This document shows positions 35,413 through 44,491 of a stretch of 64,000 nucleotides of DNA, in pieces; within the stretch, counting starts at the first letter, position 1; every line of letters starts with the position of its first letter. Origin of the DNA: Xanthobacteraceae bacterium 501b (lineage in GTDB: Bacteria; Pseudomonadota; Alphaproteobacteria; Rhizobiales; Xanthobacteraceae); NCBI GenBank assembly GCA_000378025.1, contig KB899087.1, positions 2,108,001 to 2,172,000 of the forward strand, in the 5' to 3' direction. The notes below the pieces were generated by a model. The model had not been told where the DNA came from. It was given only the letters and a program-made list of their open reading frames with translations, and did no database searches. A program made the position numbers and the translations under genes.

Positions 35413-37425
35413 ATGAGCGACGTACACGAAAGGTCCTTTGGCGCGCTTGGCAGCCCGCTCGCACTTGTGAGGGCGGCACTGGCACCTGTTTCCTTCCTGG
35501 CGCCCCGCCTTGTGTTCGGGCTGCGCCTCGCCGCGTCCGTGTCTCTCGCGCTCTACATCACCTACTACCTCGAATTGCAGAACTCGTTCTGGGCGGCGAC
35601 GACCGCCGCCATCGTCTGCCAGCCCAATCTTGGCGCCTCGCTGCAGAAGGGCCGCTACCGCGCGATCGGCACCATCATTGGTGGGTTGGTGATGGTGGCT
35701 TTGCTGGCGGTGTTCCCGCAGCAGCGCAATTGCCTGCTGTTCTCCCTGGCGCTTTGGTGCGGCCTGTGCGGTTTCGCGGTGGTGATGCTGCGCAACTTCG
35801 CCTCGTACGCCGCCGCCCTTTCCGGAATTACGGCGGTGATCATCTTCGCCGACACGCTGACGGACCCGAGCACGGCCTTCTTTCTTGCCGTCATCCGGGT
35901 GGGTGAGATCTGCATCGGCATCGCGTCGGCCGGGTTTGTGATGGTGCTGACCGATTTCGGGGCCGCGCGGCAGCTTCTCGCCCGTACGCTGCGGCAGACG
36001 GCCGGGGAGGTCGCGTCCGGCTTCATCGCGACGCTGGCACAGGGCGGCGAGACGCCCGACCTTGTGTCTGCGCGTCGCGGCGTGACCCGGGGCCTTGGCA
36101 CGCTTCACACCCAGATCGACGCCGCCATCGGCGAATCCTCCTATCTTCGCTCCCGCGCAGCCAATCTCCAGATCATGATGGAGGCGCTGGTCGGCGCCCT
36201 GGTGGGCTGGCGCAATGCCGGCACGCATCTGGCCCTGCGGGGTGGTTGTCCGGTATTGATCCGCGAGCAGCTGGTTCCGCTGCTGGAGCGCATCGACCTG
36301 GCGCAGCTCGACCACGCGCCCCGGCAGCTGCGCCAGACCGTCGAAGAAGTGCAGGCCGAGCTGCGGGCGCTCCCCATGCCCGATTCCGCCAGCTGCATCG
36401 CCATCGAGGCCTCGCGCGACGTCGCGACCGGGCTGGCCGGGCTGATCGACGGCATCCTTCTGCTGCGCGATCGCAAGAGCCCGCGCATGGCGGCACCCCG
36501 GAATCCCCTCGTCATTGCCGATACGCTGCCGGCCGTGCTGAACGGGCTGCGTGTTTTTGTGGCAGTGCTGGCCATGTCGGCCTTCTGGGTGGTGTCCGCC
36601 TGGCCGAACGGGGCCTTCGCCATCGTGTTCGCCGCCGTCGCCACGCTGGTCTTCGGCGCGTTCGGCGACCAGGCCCGCGCGGGGGCGAAGGACTATGCGC
36701 TGGGCGCGGCCTTGATGGCCGCGCTCGGCGGCGTGCTCTATTTCGGCGTGCTGCCGTCGCTGTCGACCTTTCCCGCTCTCATCGCACTGATCGTCCTCCT
36801 CTTCGTCCCACTCGGGATGCTGCAGGCGGGGGGCTGGCACAGTGTCGTCTTCCTCGCCATGTCGATCGCCTCGCTTCCGCTGCTGGGGGTGGGAAACCCG
36901 ATAACCTACGACGCGGTCAGCTATTTCAACCTCGCCCTGTCGATCGTTGCCGGAACCGTGATCGGCACGCTGTTCTTCGTCGTCATGCCGACGATCCCGC
37001 CGCAGCAGCGCGCCCGCCGCCTTCTCGCCCTGTCGCTCCGCGATTTCCGCCGCCTGGCAAGCAGTGGGTCGGCCGATTTCGCTCGCTGGAACAAGCTGTT
37101 GGCACGGCGCGCCGAGGCGCTGCCGCCGCAGGCGACGTCCGAGGAGGCCGGCAGTCTGATGGCGTTGCTCTCGCTCGGCCAGGCAGTCATCCATCTCAGG
37201 ATCGTAGCGTCCCGCGACCCCATCATCGGTGAGCTGCAACGCGCCATTGATGCCCTCGCCGCAGGACAGCTCGCGATGGCTCGGGAGGCATTGCAGAGGT
37301 TAGCCCCCCAGCCCATGCAGGCGCGTGCGGCGGTTGAAGTCATCATCGATGCCATCGACCTCCACGCCGAATTACTTACGGCTCGCATCGACACCCGCGC
37401 TCTCTTCCTGTCGACGTTCAGCTGA
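35413..37425 (+). CDS. FUSC family efflux protein (aromatic acid exporter-like)
   Basis: 670 residues from ATG 35413 (MSDVHERSFGALGSPLALVR); an alternative ATG at 35386 adds nine residues. Two membrane blocks: an N-terminal set (LRLAASVSLALYITYYLELQNSFWAATTAAIVCQPNLGASLQKGRYRAIGTIIGG) and a second set near 420-560, separated by a cytoplasmic helical region. This is the AaeB/FUSC architecture. With the DUF1656 and HlyD-like proteins that follow it likely forms an inner-membrane export pump for hydroxylated aromatic acids or dyes. Confidence 0.92.
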   Translation: MSDVHERSFGALGSPLALVRAALAPVSFLAPRLVFGLRLAASVSLALYITYYLELQNSFWAATTAAIVCQPNLGASLQKGRYRAIGTIIGGLVMVALLAVFPQQRNCLLFSLALWCGLCGFAVVMLRNFASYAAALSGITAVIIFADTLTDPSTAFFLAVIRVGEICIGIASAGFVMVLTDFGAARQLLARTLRQTAGEVASGFIATLAQGGETPDLVSARRGVTRGLGTLHTQIDAAIGESSYLRSRAANLQIMMEALVGALVGWRNAGTHLALRGGCPVLIREQLVPLLERIDLAQLDHAPRQLRQTVEEVQAELRALPMPDSASCIAIEASRDVATGLAGLIDGILLLRDRKSPRMAAPRNPLVIADTLPAVLNGLRVFVAVLAMSAFWVVSAWPNGAFAIVFAAVATLVFGAFGDQARAGAKDYALGAALMAALGGVLYFGVLPSLSTFPALIALIVLLFVPLGMLQAGGWHSVVFLAMSIASLPLLGVGNPITYDAVSYFNLALSIVAGTVIGTLFFVVMPTIPPQQRARRLLALSLRDFRRLASSGSADFARWNKLLARRAEALPPQATSEEAGSLMALLSLGQAVIHLRIVASRDPIIGELQRAIDALAAGQLAMAREALQRLAPQPMQARAAVEVIIDAIDLHAELLTARIDTRALFLSTFS

Positions 37426-37440
37426 GAAAGCGAGGAACAC

Positions 37441-37647
37441 GTGTACACGGAGATCAACATTCTCGGGGTCTATGTCGCCCCTTTCGCCGTGATGATGCTG
37501 GCGGCCTGGGTGGCGACATTTCCGTTGAGCCTGGTTGCCAATCACTTGGAAATTACACGCCGGATTTGGCACCGCGGCCTGTTCAATCTCTGCATCTACA
37601 TCATCATTCTTTCGCTCATCGTCCTTTATGTGGGGCCGCGGCAATGA
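37441..37647 (+). CDS. DUF1656 small membrane protein
   Basis: 68 residues with two membrane segments (GVYVAPFAVMMLAAWVATFPLSLVANH and LFNLCIYIIILSLIVLYVGP) and the DUF1656 start MYTEINILGVYVAP. GTG start at 37441. DUF1656 proteins are almost always found between FUSC and HlyD-family genes, as here, and are the AaeX-like accessory subunit of the pump. Its stop overlaps the next start (ATGA). Confidence 0.92.
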   Translation: MYTEINILGVYVAPFAVMMLAAWVATFPLSLVANHLEITRRIWHRGLFNLCIYIIILSLIVLYVGPRQ

Positions 37648-38618
37648 CCATCATCCATCCGGCCGACGACCGGCCATCGACATTTCGCGCCGTGCTGTCG
37701 GTCTTGCTGACCCTGAGCGCCCTCGGGGCGGCCGGCCTGCTCGGCTGGTGGATGTGGCAGGCCTATATGGCGAGCCCCTGGACGCGCGACGGCACGGTGC
37801 GTGCCTATGTGGTCACGGTCACGCCGCAGGTCTCGGGCCGCATCGTCGAACTCCCCGTCAAGGGCGACCAGTTCGTGCGCAAGGGCGATCTGCTGATGGT
37901 CGTCGAGCCTGACGACTACCAGATCGCTCTCGCCAATGCCGAAGCCGCCGTCGCGCGCGCCAAGGCCGATCTCGACAACAAGCAGGCGGAATCACAACGG
38001 CGCGCCCAGCTCACCGCCATTGCCGTGTCCAAGGAGGAGCAGCAGAGCTTCGCCGCCGTGGCGGACATGGCGGCCGCGGCGTATCAGCAGGCACTCGCCA
38101 ATCGCGACCAGGCCAGGCTGAACCTCGGCCGCACGCGGATCGTCTCGCCGGTGAATGGTTACGTCACCAACCTTCTCGCCCAGCCCGGGGATTACGCCAC
38201 GAACGGGCAACGTGTCCTCTCCGTGGTGGACAGTGACAGTTTCTGGGTCGACGCCTATTTCGAGGAATCGGTGCTCAACGGGATCCGCCTCGGCGACACG
38301 GCTCGGGTCGCGCTCATGGCCTATCCCCAGAAGCTGACCGGCACGGTCACGGGCATAGGGCGCGGAATTGCCGTTCCCAATGCGCAGCCCGATGGTTCCG
38401 GCCTTGCCACGGTCAACCCGGTCTTCACCTGGGTCCGGCTCGCCCAGCGCGTGCCCGTCCGGATCGTCCTGGACCATGTTCCGCCCGACATCACCCTCGC
38501 GGCCGGCCTGACGGCGACTGTATCAATCGTAGGACCTGGTACAAGCGCGGACGCGAAAGCGCCGCACCAGGGTGAAGGTTTGCCCATGACAGCGCCTGCG
38601 GCACATAAACTCCCTTGA
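37644..38618 (+). CDS. HlyD/EmrA-type membrane fusion protein (AaeA-like)
   Basis: 324 residues from ATG 37644, overlapping the DUF1656 stop. An N-terminal membrane anchor (LSVLLTLSALGAAGLLGWWMWQAYM), then a biotinyl-lipoyl half (VTVTPQVSGRIVELPVKGDQFVRKGDLLMVVEPDDY), a helical hairpin (residues about 95-170), the second lipoyl half (RIVSPVNGYVTNLLAQPGDYATNG) and a beta-barrel (FWVDAYFEESVLNGIRLGDTARV). It links the FUSC pump to an outer membrane channel. Last gene of the efflux operon. Confidence 0.93.
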   Translation: MTIIHPADDRPSTFRAVLSVLLTLSALGAAGLLGWWMWQAYMASPWTRDGTVRAYVVTVTPQVSGRIVELPVKGDQFVRKGDLLMVVEPDDYQIALANAEAAVARAKADLDNKQAESQRRAQLTAIAVSKEEQQSFAAVADMAAAAYQQALANRDQARLNLGRTRIVSPVNGYVTNLLAQPGDYATNGQRVLSVVDSDSFWVDAYFEESVLNGIRLGDTARVALMAYPQKLTGTVTGIGRGIAVPNAQPDGSGLATVNPVFTWVRLAQRVPVRIVLDHVPPDITLAAGLTATVSIVGPGTSADAKAPHQGEGLPMTAPAAHKLP

Positions 38619-38673
38619 CCCTGCAACGTGCCGTGCGCGAAGCCATTGTTGACAGGCAGGGCACCCGATCGGT

Positions 38674-38720
38674 TTGACAACGTTCCCTGCAATTTCGGAA
38701 CGTCCGGTGCCGCGAACGTT
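38674..38720 (+). promoter_or_regulatory. Inverted ACGTTCC repeats upstream of receiver gene
   Basis: ACGTTCC at 38680-38686 and GGAACGT at 38697-38703 form a perfect inverted repeat with 10-nt spacing, and another GAACGTT half lies at 38714-38720. TTGACA at 38674 abuts the first arm. This lies 59 nt or less from the receiver-only gene and looks like its operator region. Confidence 0.45.
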
Positions 38721-38761
38721 AAAAGGGGCGCGACTTTGGTCAATGAGAAGGATTTCTGGAC

Positions 38762-39136
38762 GTGCGCCACGACACGATGATTTCGATCATCGACGATGAT
38801 GACGCTGTGCGAGCGGCAACCGCCAGCCTTGTCCGATCGCTGGGTTTCAAGACGAGCACGTTCGCCTCGGCCGACGACTTCCTCCGCTCGCCGCAGGTGC
38901 ATGACAGCAATTGCGTGATCACCGATGTGCAGATGCCGGGCATGACTGGCCTGGAACTGCAGAACCGCCTTCTGGCCGATGGGCGTCACCTGCCGCTCAT
39001 CTTCATTACGGCCTTTCCGGAGGAACGGGTGCGGCGTCAGGCGATGTCCGCCGGGGCGGTCGGTTTTTTCAGCAAGCCCTTCGACGGCAACGACATGATC
39101 GCCTGCATCGAAAGGGCGCTCACCCGCGCGGGCTGA
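38762..39136 (+). CDS. Single-domain response regulator (receiver only)
   Basis: 124 residues from GTG 38762 (AAGGATTT upstream), all receiver: IIDDDDAV, phospho-acceptor Asp55 (CVITDVQMPG), FITAFPEERVRRQ and FSKPFDGND. It is about 60% identical by eye to the receiver-only protein at 21313-21696, with no gaps up to the last helix. No kinase gene is adjacent; the kinase at 45627-47666 and the FixL-like kinase at 22450 are candidates. Confidence 0.9.
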   Translation: MRHDTMISIIDDDDAVRAATASLVRSLGFKTSTFASADDFLRSPQVHDSNCVITDVQMPGMTGLELQNRLLADGRHLPLIFITAFPEERVRRQAMSAGAVGFFSKPFDGNDMIACIERALTRAG

Positions 39137-39287
39137 GGCGGCAGGCGTCGTACAGCCCGTCGTATGAGCGGGCGAACCGAACAGCCGGTTCCAGCGCTCC
39201 TTCTATTGTCGCGCTTCAACGCCACAGATTGCGGGCTTCTTGATCGCCGGTTGGCGACCGGGCCGGCAGTCGCGACAGGAGCAGATG

Positions 39288-40064
39288 ATGAAGATCGATC
39301 TTTCCGGCAAGTCCGCCCTCGTCACCGGATCAACCGAAGGCATCGGTTTTGCGATTGCCAAGGGCCTCCAGGAGGCGGGAGCGCGCATCATCATCAATGG
39401 CCGCACACCGGCCAAGGTCGACGCCGCCCTGAACCGCCTCGCTGCCTCGGCGCGGGGGCGCGCCATCGATCTCGGTACGCCGGACGGCGTGCGGGAGATG
39501 GTCGCAGCGGAGCCTTCCTTCGACATCGTCGTGAACAATCTCGGCATCTTCCAGCCCTCCGACTTCTTCGACACGACCGACGAGGTGTGGGAGGCGCACT
39601 GGCAGGTCAATGTCATGGCCGGGGTTCGGCTCGCCCGCGCCTATCTGCCCGGCATGGCCGCGCGGGGCTGGGGCCGCATGCTGTTTCTGGGTTCGGAATC
39701 CGCCTTCAATATTCCGGTGGAGATGATCCATTACGGGGTGAGCAAAACCGCCGACGTTTCGCTTGCCAGAGGTCTGGCCAAGCGCATGGCCGGCACCGGC
39801 GTCACCGTCAATTCGATCCTGCCGGGGCCGACGCTGTCCGAGGGCGTGGCCGAAATGCTCAAGGCCGACGTTGCCAGCGGGAAGACCCTGGAACAGGCCG
39901 GGGCCGACTTCGTGCAAGCTCACCGTCCGACCTCGATCATCCGCCGGCCAGCCACCGTCGAGGAAGTGGCGAACATGGCGGTCTACATCGCCTCCCCGCT
40001 CGCCTCGGCCACCACCGGTGCCGCGCTGCGGGTCGATGGCGGCGTGATCGACTCCATCATCTGA
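39288..40064 (+). CDS. SDR family oxidoreductase
   Basis: 258 residues from ATG 39288 (CAGGAG upstream; ATG 39285 is the alternative). Cofactor motif VTGSTEGIGFAIA (12-24), NNLG at 83-86, catalytic Ser138, Tyr149 and Lys153 (MIHYGVSKTADVSLA), ending in VDGGVIDSII. The STEGIG form and the NGRT after strand two suggest NADP. It lies 22 nt ahead of an FAD monooxygenase gene with the same direction, so the two may act on the same aromatic compound (inference). Confidence 0.9.
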   Translation: MKIDLSGKSALVTGSTEGIGFAIAKGLQEAGARIIINGRTPAKVDAALNRLAASARGRAIDLGTPDGVREMVAAEPSFDIVVNNLGIFQPSDFFDTTDEVWEAHWQVNVMAGVRLARAYLPGMAARGWGRMLFLGSESAFNIPVEMIHYGVSKTADVSLARGLAKRMAGTGVTVNSILPGPTLSEGVAEMLKADVASGKTLEQAGADFVQAHRPTSIIRRPATVEEVANMAVYIASPLASATTGAALRVDGGVIDSII

Positions 40065-40086
40065 CGTCCGGCGAGGAACGCCCATC

Positions 40087-41202
40087 ATGAACGCTCGCAT
40101 CCTCATTGTCGGCGGTTCGATCGGCGGCCTGTTCGCCGCCGTGCTGCTGAACCGCGCCGGCTTCGATGTCGCCGTCACCGAACGCTCGATCCACGGCCTG
40201 GAAGGACGTGGCGCCGGGCTCGTGGCGCAGCGCGAGGTCTTCGATATCCTTCGCGAGGTCGGCGTCGAGCACATTGCGCAGATCGGGGTGGAGGCGCGCG
40301 AGCGGATTTATCTCGACCGCGCGGGCGACATCATCCACCGGCAGCGCACACCGCAGACGCAACTGTCCTGGGACGTGCTGTTCGGTACCTTCCGCGAACT
40401 GCTGCCCGATATCCGCTACCAGAAAGGCCGGCGCGCGGTCGACATCCGGCAGGGCCCGGAGGGCGTGCAGGTCCGCTACGCCGATGGCGGCGAGGAGCGG
40501 GCGGATATTGTGATCGGCGCCGATGGCATCGGCTCGGCGGTGCGCTCCGCGGTCTGCGGACCGCATTACCTGCCGAACTATGTTGGCTACGCCACCTGGC
40601 GCGGCCTGGTGCCCGAAGCTGACATTCCGGCGGCGGCCGCCGAACAACTATTCGAGCGCTTCGCCTTCTATGAAATGCCCGGCTCGCACATTCTTGGCTA
40701 TCTCGTGCCGGGATCAGACGGCTCGACCGCTATCGGCCGTCGCCGGTATAATTGGGTTTGGTACCGCCGCTATGCACCTGATGAGCTCCACGCGGTGCTG
40801 ACCGACGCCGACGGTGTGCGCCGCCCCTTCTCGCTCGCACCCGGTCATATGCGGCCCGAGATTGTTGCCGCGATGCGCGCAGATGCCGAACGGCTGCTGC
40901 CGCCCTCCTTCGCGGCCGCGGTGACGGCCGAGCCCCGCCCCTTCATTCATGCCATTTTCGACTATGCGCCGGCCCATATGGTCGCGGGCCGCGTGGCGCT
41001 GATGGGAGATGCCGCCTTTGTGGCGCGTCCGCACACCGCGATGGGCGTTGCCAAGGCCGCCGGCGATGCCTTCGCCCTGCGCAACGCCCTGCGCGGGACA
41101 TCCGATATCGATGCCGGGCTCGCCGCCTATGAGTCCGAACGCGCGCCCATCGGGCGCTCGATCGTCGCCTATGGGCAGCGGCTGGGGCAGTCTCTGGGGT
41201 AG
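40087..41202 (+). CDS. FAD-dependent monooxygenase (aromatic hydroxylase-like)
   Basis: 371 residues. FAD GxGxxG-type motif ILIVGGSIGGLFAAVLLNRAGFDVAVTER at the start, the DG motif IVIGADGIGSAVRSAV at about 145-160 and the GD motif GRVALMGDAAFVARPHTAMGVAKAAGDAFAL at about 308-338. This class A flavoprotein architecture fits NAD(P)H-dependent aromatic hydroxylases; the pattern is close to 2,6-dihydroxypyridine hydroxylase and related enzymes, though the substrate is not proven. Probably co-transcribed with the upstream SDR. Confidence 0.9.
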   Translation: MNARILIVGGSIGGLFAAVLLNRAGFDVAVTERSIHGLEGRGAGLVAQREVFDILREVGVEHIAQIGVEARERIYLDRAGDIIHRQRTPQTQLSWDVLFGTFRELLPDIRYQKGRRAVDIRQGPEGVQVRYADGGEERADIVIGADGIGSAVRSAVCGPHYLPNYVGYATWRGLVPEADIPAAAAEQLFERFAFYEMPGSHILGYLVPGSDGSTAIGRRRYNWVWYRRYAPDELHAVLTDADGVRRPFSLAPGHMRPEIVAAMRADAERLLPPSFAAAVTAEPRPFIHAIFDYAPAHMVAGRVALMGDAAFVARPHTAMGVAKAAGDAFALRNALRGTSDIDAGLAAYESERAPIGRSIVAYGQRLGQSLG

Positions 41203-41327
41203 CCCCCTCCCCACCTTCCCTTATTGCCGCGCGGCGCACGTCCCGTTGCAGGACATGGTGCGCCAGGGATAGCAGGCTGGAGCCGGCTGGGCGGGCCCGA
41301 TGGCCACCCAGCCTCACAGCGCCGCAC

Positions 41328-42518
41328 TCAGCGGCGGAACCATGCCAGCGCTTGAAGCGCGGCCGCAACGGCGGCGAAGGCGGTGCCGAGGATGCTCACC
41401 AGCAACCAGCCTCCGGCCCCCCAGGCGAGGGTCGCCAGCGCGGAACCGAGCGCGCCACCCAGGAACATTGCTCCCATGAGCACCGTGTTGAGCCGGGCGC
41501 GCGCTTCCGGACGCAGGGAGAAAACGATGTGCTGGTTGGAGACGAGCGCCGTCTGCATGCCAAAATCCAGCAGGATCACGCCGACAACCAGACCGGCCAG
41601 CGATCCCCAGACGCCGAACACCACCCAGGACACCAAAGTGACGGCGGTGCCCAGGACCACGGCTCGGCTCGGCCCATGCCGATCGGCGAAGCGGCCGGCG
41701 AGCGGGGCGGCCAGAATGCCGACGGCACCGACCAGACCGAAGAGGCCGGCGACATCAGCCCCAAGGCCAAACCGTGGCTGTTCCAGGCGGAAGGCGAGGA
41801 TCGTCCAGAACACGGTGAAGGCGGCGAACAGGGCGGCCTGCGTCAACGCTGCCAGGCGGAGTGCCGAAAACTCGAACCAGAGATGCCAGACCGAGTGCAG
41901 CAGCCGGCCATAGCTCATTCGAGAGTCCGGCGCGCTGTGCGGCAGGATCGCCGCCATCAGGCCCGCCGCCGCCAGGGCCATGGGGACGGCCAGCCAGAAC
42001 ATTTCCCGCCAGCCGCCATGGGTGGCGACAAATCCCGCCAGCGTGCGGCTCAGCAGGATGCCGGTAAGCAGGCCGGCCATCACCGTGCCGACGATCGCGC
42101 CTCGCCGCGCCGGCGCCGCCATATGGGCGGCGAGCGGCACGATCTGCTGGGCGACGGTCGAAGCGAGCCCGACGAGAAGCGAGGCCAGCACGATAAGCAG
42201 CGCGCTCGGTGCCAGTGCCGCGAGCACCAGCGCGGCGGCAAGCACGATGAACTGGCCGACGATGAGACGCCGACGCTCCATCAGATCGCCCAGCGGCACC
42301 AGCAGGAAGAGACCGAGCGCGTAGCCGAGCTGGGTCGCGGTCGGTATGGCGCCCGCCAGGCTGCCCGGCAGGTCCTGCTCGATCAGCGCGAGCATGGGCT
42401 GGTTGTAATAGATGTTGGCGACGGCGATGCCGGAGGCGGTGGCCATGGCGAAGGTAGACCCTGCGCCGATCATCGCCTTCGCAGGTGCGCCATGGTGGAT
42501 CTTTTCATGTTTCGACAT
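41328..42518 (-). CDS. MFS transporter
   Basis: 396 residues with about twelve membrane segments in two halves. The N-terminal part has [50 protein letters not shown], including the GxLxDxxxRR-type loop 2-3 motif. The NIYYNQPML start is typical of a widespread MFS subgroup annotated as inner-membrane YbjJ/NepI-like or arabinose-efflux-like exporters. Drug or metabolite export is likely; the substrate is unknown. It is convergent with the monooxygenase gene. Confidence 0.9.
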   Translation of the reverse strand: MSKHEKIHHGAPAKAMIGAGSTFAMATASGIAVANIYYNQPMLALIEQDLPGSLAGAIPTATQLGYALGLFLLVPLGDLMERRRLIVGQFIVLAAALVLAALAPSALLIVLASLLVGLASTVAQQIVPLAAHMAAPARRGAIVGTVMAGLLTGILLSRTLAGFVATHGGWREMFWLAVPMALAAAGLMAAILPHSAPDSRMSYGRLLHSVWHLWFEFSALRLAALTQAALFAAFTVFWTILAFRLEQPRFGLGADVAGLFGLVGAVGILAAPLAGRFADRHGPSRAVVLGTAVTLVSWVVFGVWGSLAGLVVGVILLDFGMQTALVSNQHIVFSLRPEARARLNTVLMGAMFLGGALGSALATLAWGAGGWLLVSILGTAFAAVAAALQALAWFRR

Positions 42519-42645
42519 CGCTCATTTTCCTGCATGTGGGGGGGGGCAGCTCAGCTGTCTGTGCAGGAAAGTTAGAGCCGGGCGGAGGCTACCGAAATCG
42601 GCCGTTCGGTTGCTTTGCCTATACGTGAGTGTGCTTGGCCGGCGT

Positions 42646-44295
42646 TCACGGCGTCTCTGGCGGTGACAGGTAATAGGTTTCGGCGAGATCGGTTTCCCGC
42701 ATCAGAGTTCGCGCGAGATCATTTGAGATGTGTCGCTTGCGCGCCATGCCGATGACGGCGGCGCGCTCCGCCCTCAGCGCCAGCAGGCGTAGCGTGCGCT
42801 CGTCCTGCCGCGCGTGTCCCATCCCGCCCCGATCGTCCTTCGGGGCCGTTTCGGCGTAGCCGGACAAGTGTTCGAGCCGGCGCTGATAGTCCCCGGTCAC
42901 CAGCGCTGCGGCCGCGATGAAGTCGGTCTGCGGGTTGGCGCGCTGAGCGCCGGCGGTCGCGACCGCCGCCAGCGCCGCCTGAGTGGCCTGGATGCGCGCT
43001 TCCAGCGCAGCTTTGGTGCCGTCGGGTTCCATCGGAGAGGTCACACCGCGGAGCAGACGCGGCAGCGCCAGATTGGCAAGCACGAGCGAGGTGACGATCA
43101 CGCCGGCCGCCATGACGATGACGACGTCACGGGCCGGAAATGCCGCGCCGTCATATCCCCTGAGTGGAAGGCTCATCGCCCCCGCCAGCGTCACCGCCCC
43201 CCGCACGCCGGCCACCGACATGGCGGCGACAAGACGCCAGTTCGTCCGAGGGCGAAGGGCCCCGCCGCCGGGACGACGCAGACGGATGATGGCGGCGACC
43301 CAGACGAAGCGGAGCAGCGCCAGCGCCACCGTGATCACCGCGATGCAGCCCCCTAGCCATGCCAGGCTACGGTGCCCGTCCTCGGCCACGCTGGCATTAA
43401 TGTGGGAGAGCACGTTCGGCAATTGCTCGCCCAGCAGAAGGAATATAATGCCATTGAGCGTGAACTGGAGCGTCTCCCAGACGGTCGTTCGCCGAAGGCG
43501 CGTCATCGGCAGCGTGATGCCGCGCACTTCAAGCCGGCTCATCATCATGCCGGCGGAGACCGCTGCCAGCACCGCCGAGCAGCCGGCGCCGTCGGCAATA
43601 AGATAGGCTCCGTAGGGCACGAGCAGGCTGATGATGATCTGCGTGGATGTAACCTCGCCCAGTTGTGAGCTTACCCACGTCTTGGCACCGGAGACGGCCC
43701 ATGTCAGCGCCGCGCCGATCAGCACGCCCCCAACGGCGGTCCACGCCAATTCTGCCAACGCATCCCAGAAGTGAAAGGCACCCGTCATCGTCGCCGCGAC
43801 AGCAAGGCGCAGACAGACGAGCCCGGAAGCATCATTGAACAGTGCCTCGCCCTGGAGGATCCGCAGCAAGCGGCGCGGCACCGTCACGTTCGCCACCATG
43901 GCGCCGGCTGCCACGACATCGGTCGGCGACACCACAGCCGCGAGTGCGAAGCAGACCGGGAGCGGCATCTCCGGCACCAGGATATGCAAGGGGTAGCCGA
44001 TGCCGAGAACCGTGAAGAAGACGAGGCCAAAGGCCAGTGAGAGCACGGTCCCGGCATTGTCCGAAAGGTCTTCCGTCGGCACACGCCACCCATCGAGAAA
44101 AAGCAGCGGCGGCAGGAAAAGGACAAAGAAGAGTTCGGGATCAAGTGTCACGCTGAACGGGCCGATCAGGCCGATCGCGGCGCCCAGCGCGATCTGGACG
44201 AGGGGCAAAGCCACCCGGTCGCGCAGCGTGCCAGCGATCCAGTGGCCCACAACGACGCCGAGCAGCAGAACAAGCACAATGTAGAAGTGATGCAT
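42646..44295 (-). CDS. CPA1 family Na+/H+ antiporter
   Basis: 549 residues. The first 400 form the NhaP-type membrane domain: IGPFSVTLDPELFFVLFLPPLLFLDGWRVPTEDLSDNAGTVLSLAFG, with the conserved FLPPLLF, and ALAAVVSPTDVVA followed by EALFNDASGLVCLRLA, where the paired Asp residues bind and carry ions. The last 150 residues are a helical cytoplasmic tail (ALEARIQATQAALAAVA... ERAAVIGMARKRH). It exports Na+ or K+ in exchange for protons. No operon partner. Confidence 0.92.
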   Translation of the reverse strand: MHHFYIVLVLLLGVVVGHWIAGTLRDRVALPLVQIALGAAIGLIGPFSVTLDPELFFVLFLPPLLFLDGWRVPTEDLSDNAGTVLSLAFGLVFFTVLGIGYPLHILVPEMPLPVCFALAAVVSPTDVVAAGAMVANVTVPRRLLRILQGEALFNDASGLVCLRLAVAATMTGAFHFWDALAELAWTAVGGVLIGAALTWAVSGAKTWVSSQLGEVTSTQIIISLLVPYGAYLIADGAGCSAVLAAVSAGMMMSRLEVRGITLPMTRLRRTTVWETLQFTLNGIIFLLLGEQLPNVLSHINASVAEDGHRSLAWLGGCIAVITVALALLRFVWVAAIIRLRRPGGGALRPRTNWRLVAAMSVAGVRGAVTLAGAMSLPLRGYDGAAFPARDVVIVMAAGVIVTSLVLANLALPRLLRGVTSPMEPDGTKAALEARIQATQAALAAVATAGAQRANPQTDFIAAAALVTGDYQRRLEHLSGYAETAPKDDRGGMGHARQDERTLRLLALRAERAAVIGMARKRHISNDLARTLMRETDLAETYYLSPPETP

Positions 44296-44491
44296 GCCGG
44301 GAGCCCGCTCTCTGAACGGAGAACACTAGCAGAGCCAGACCGCGCGTCTTTCGCGAAGCCACGCTGAAAGGGCCATAGACCGAGCTGCTCAGGCCCAGGC
44401 GATCACATCCGGCATTCGCGAAAAACCTCCTGCCGTTCCCCTCCTAGCGTCGCCGGGCACGTCACTGCCCGAACCGAATGGAGCCGACATC

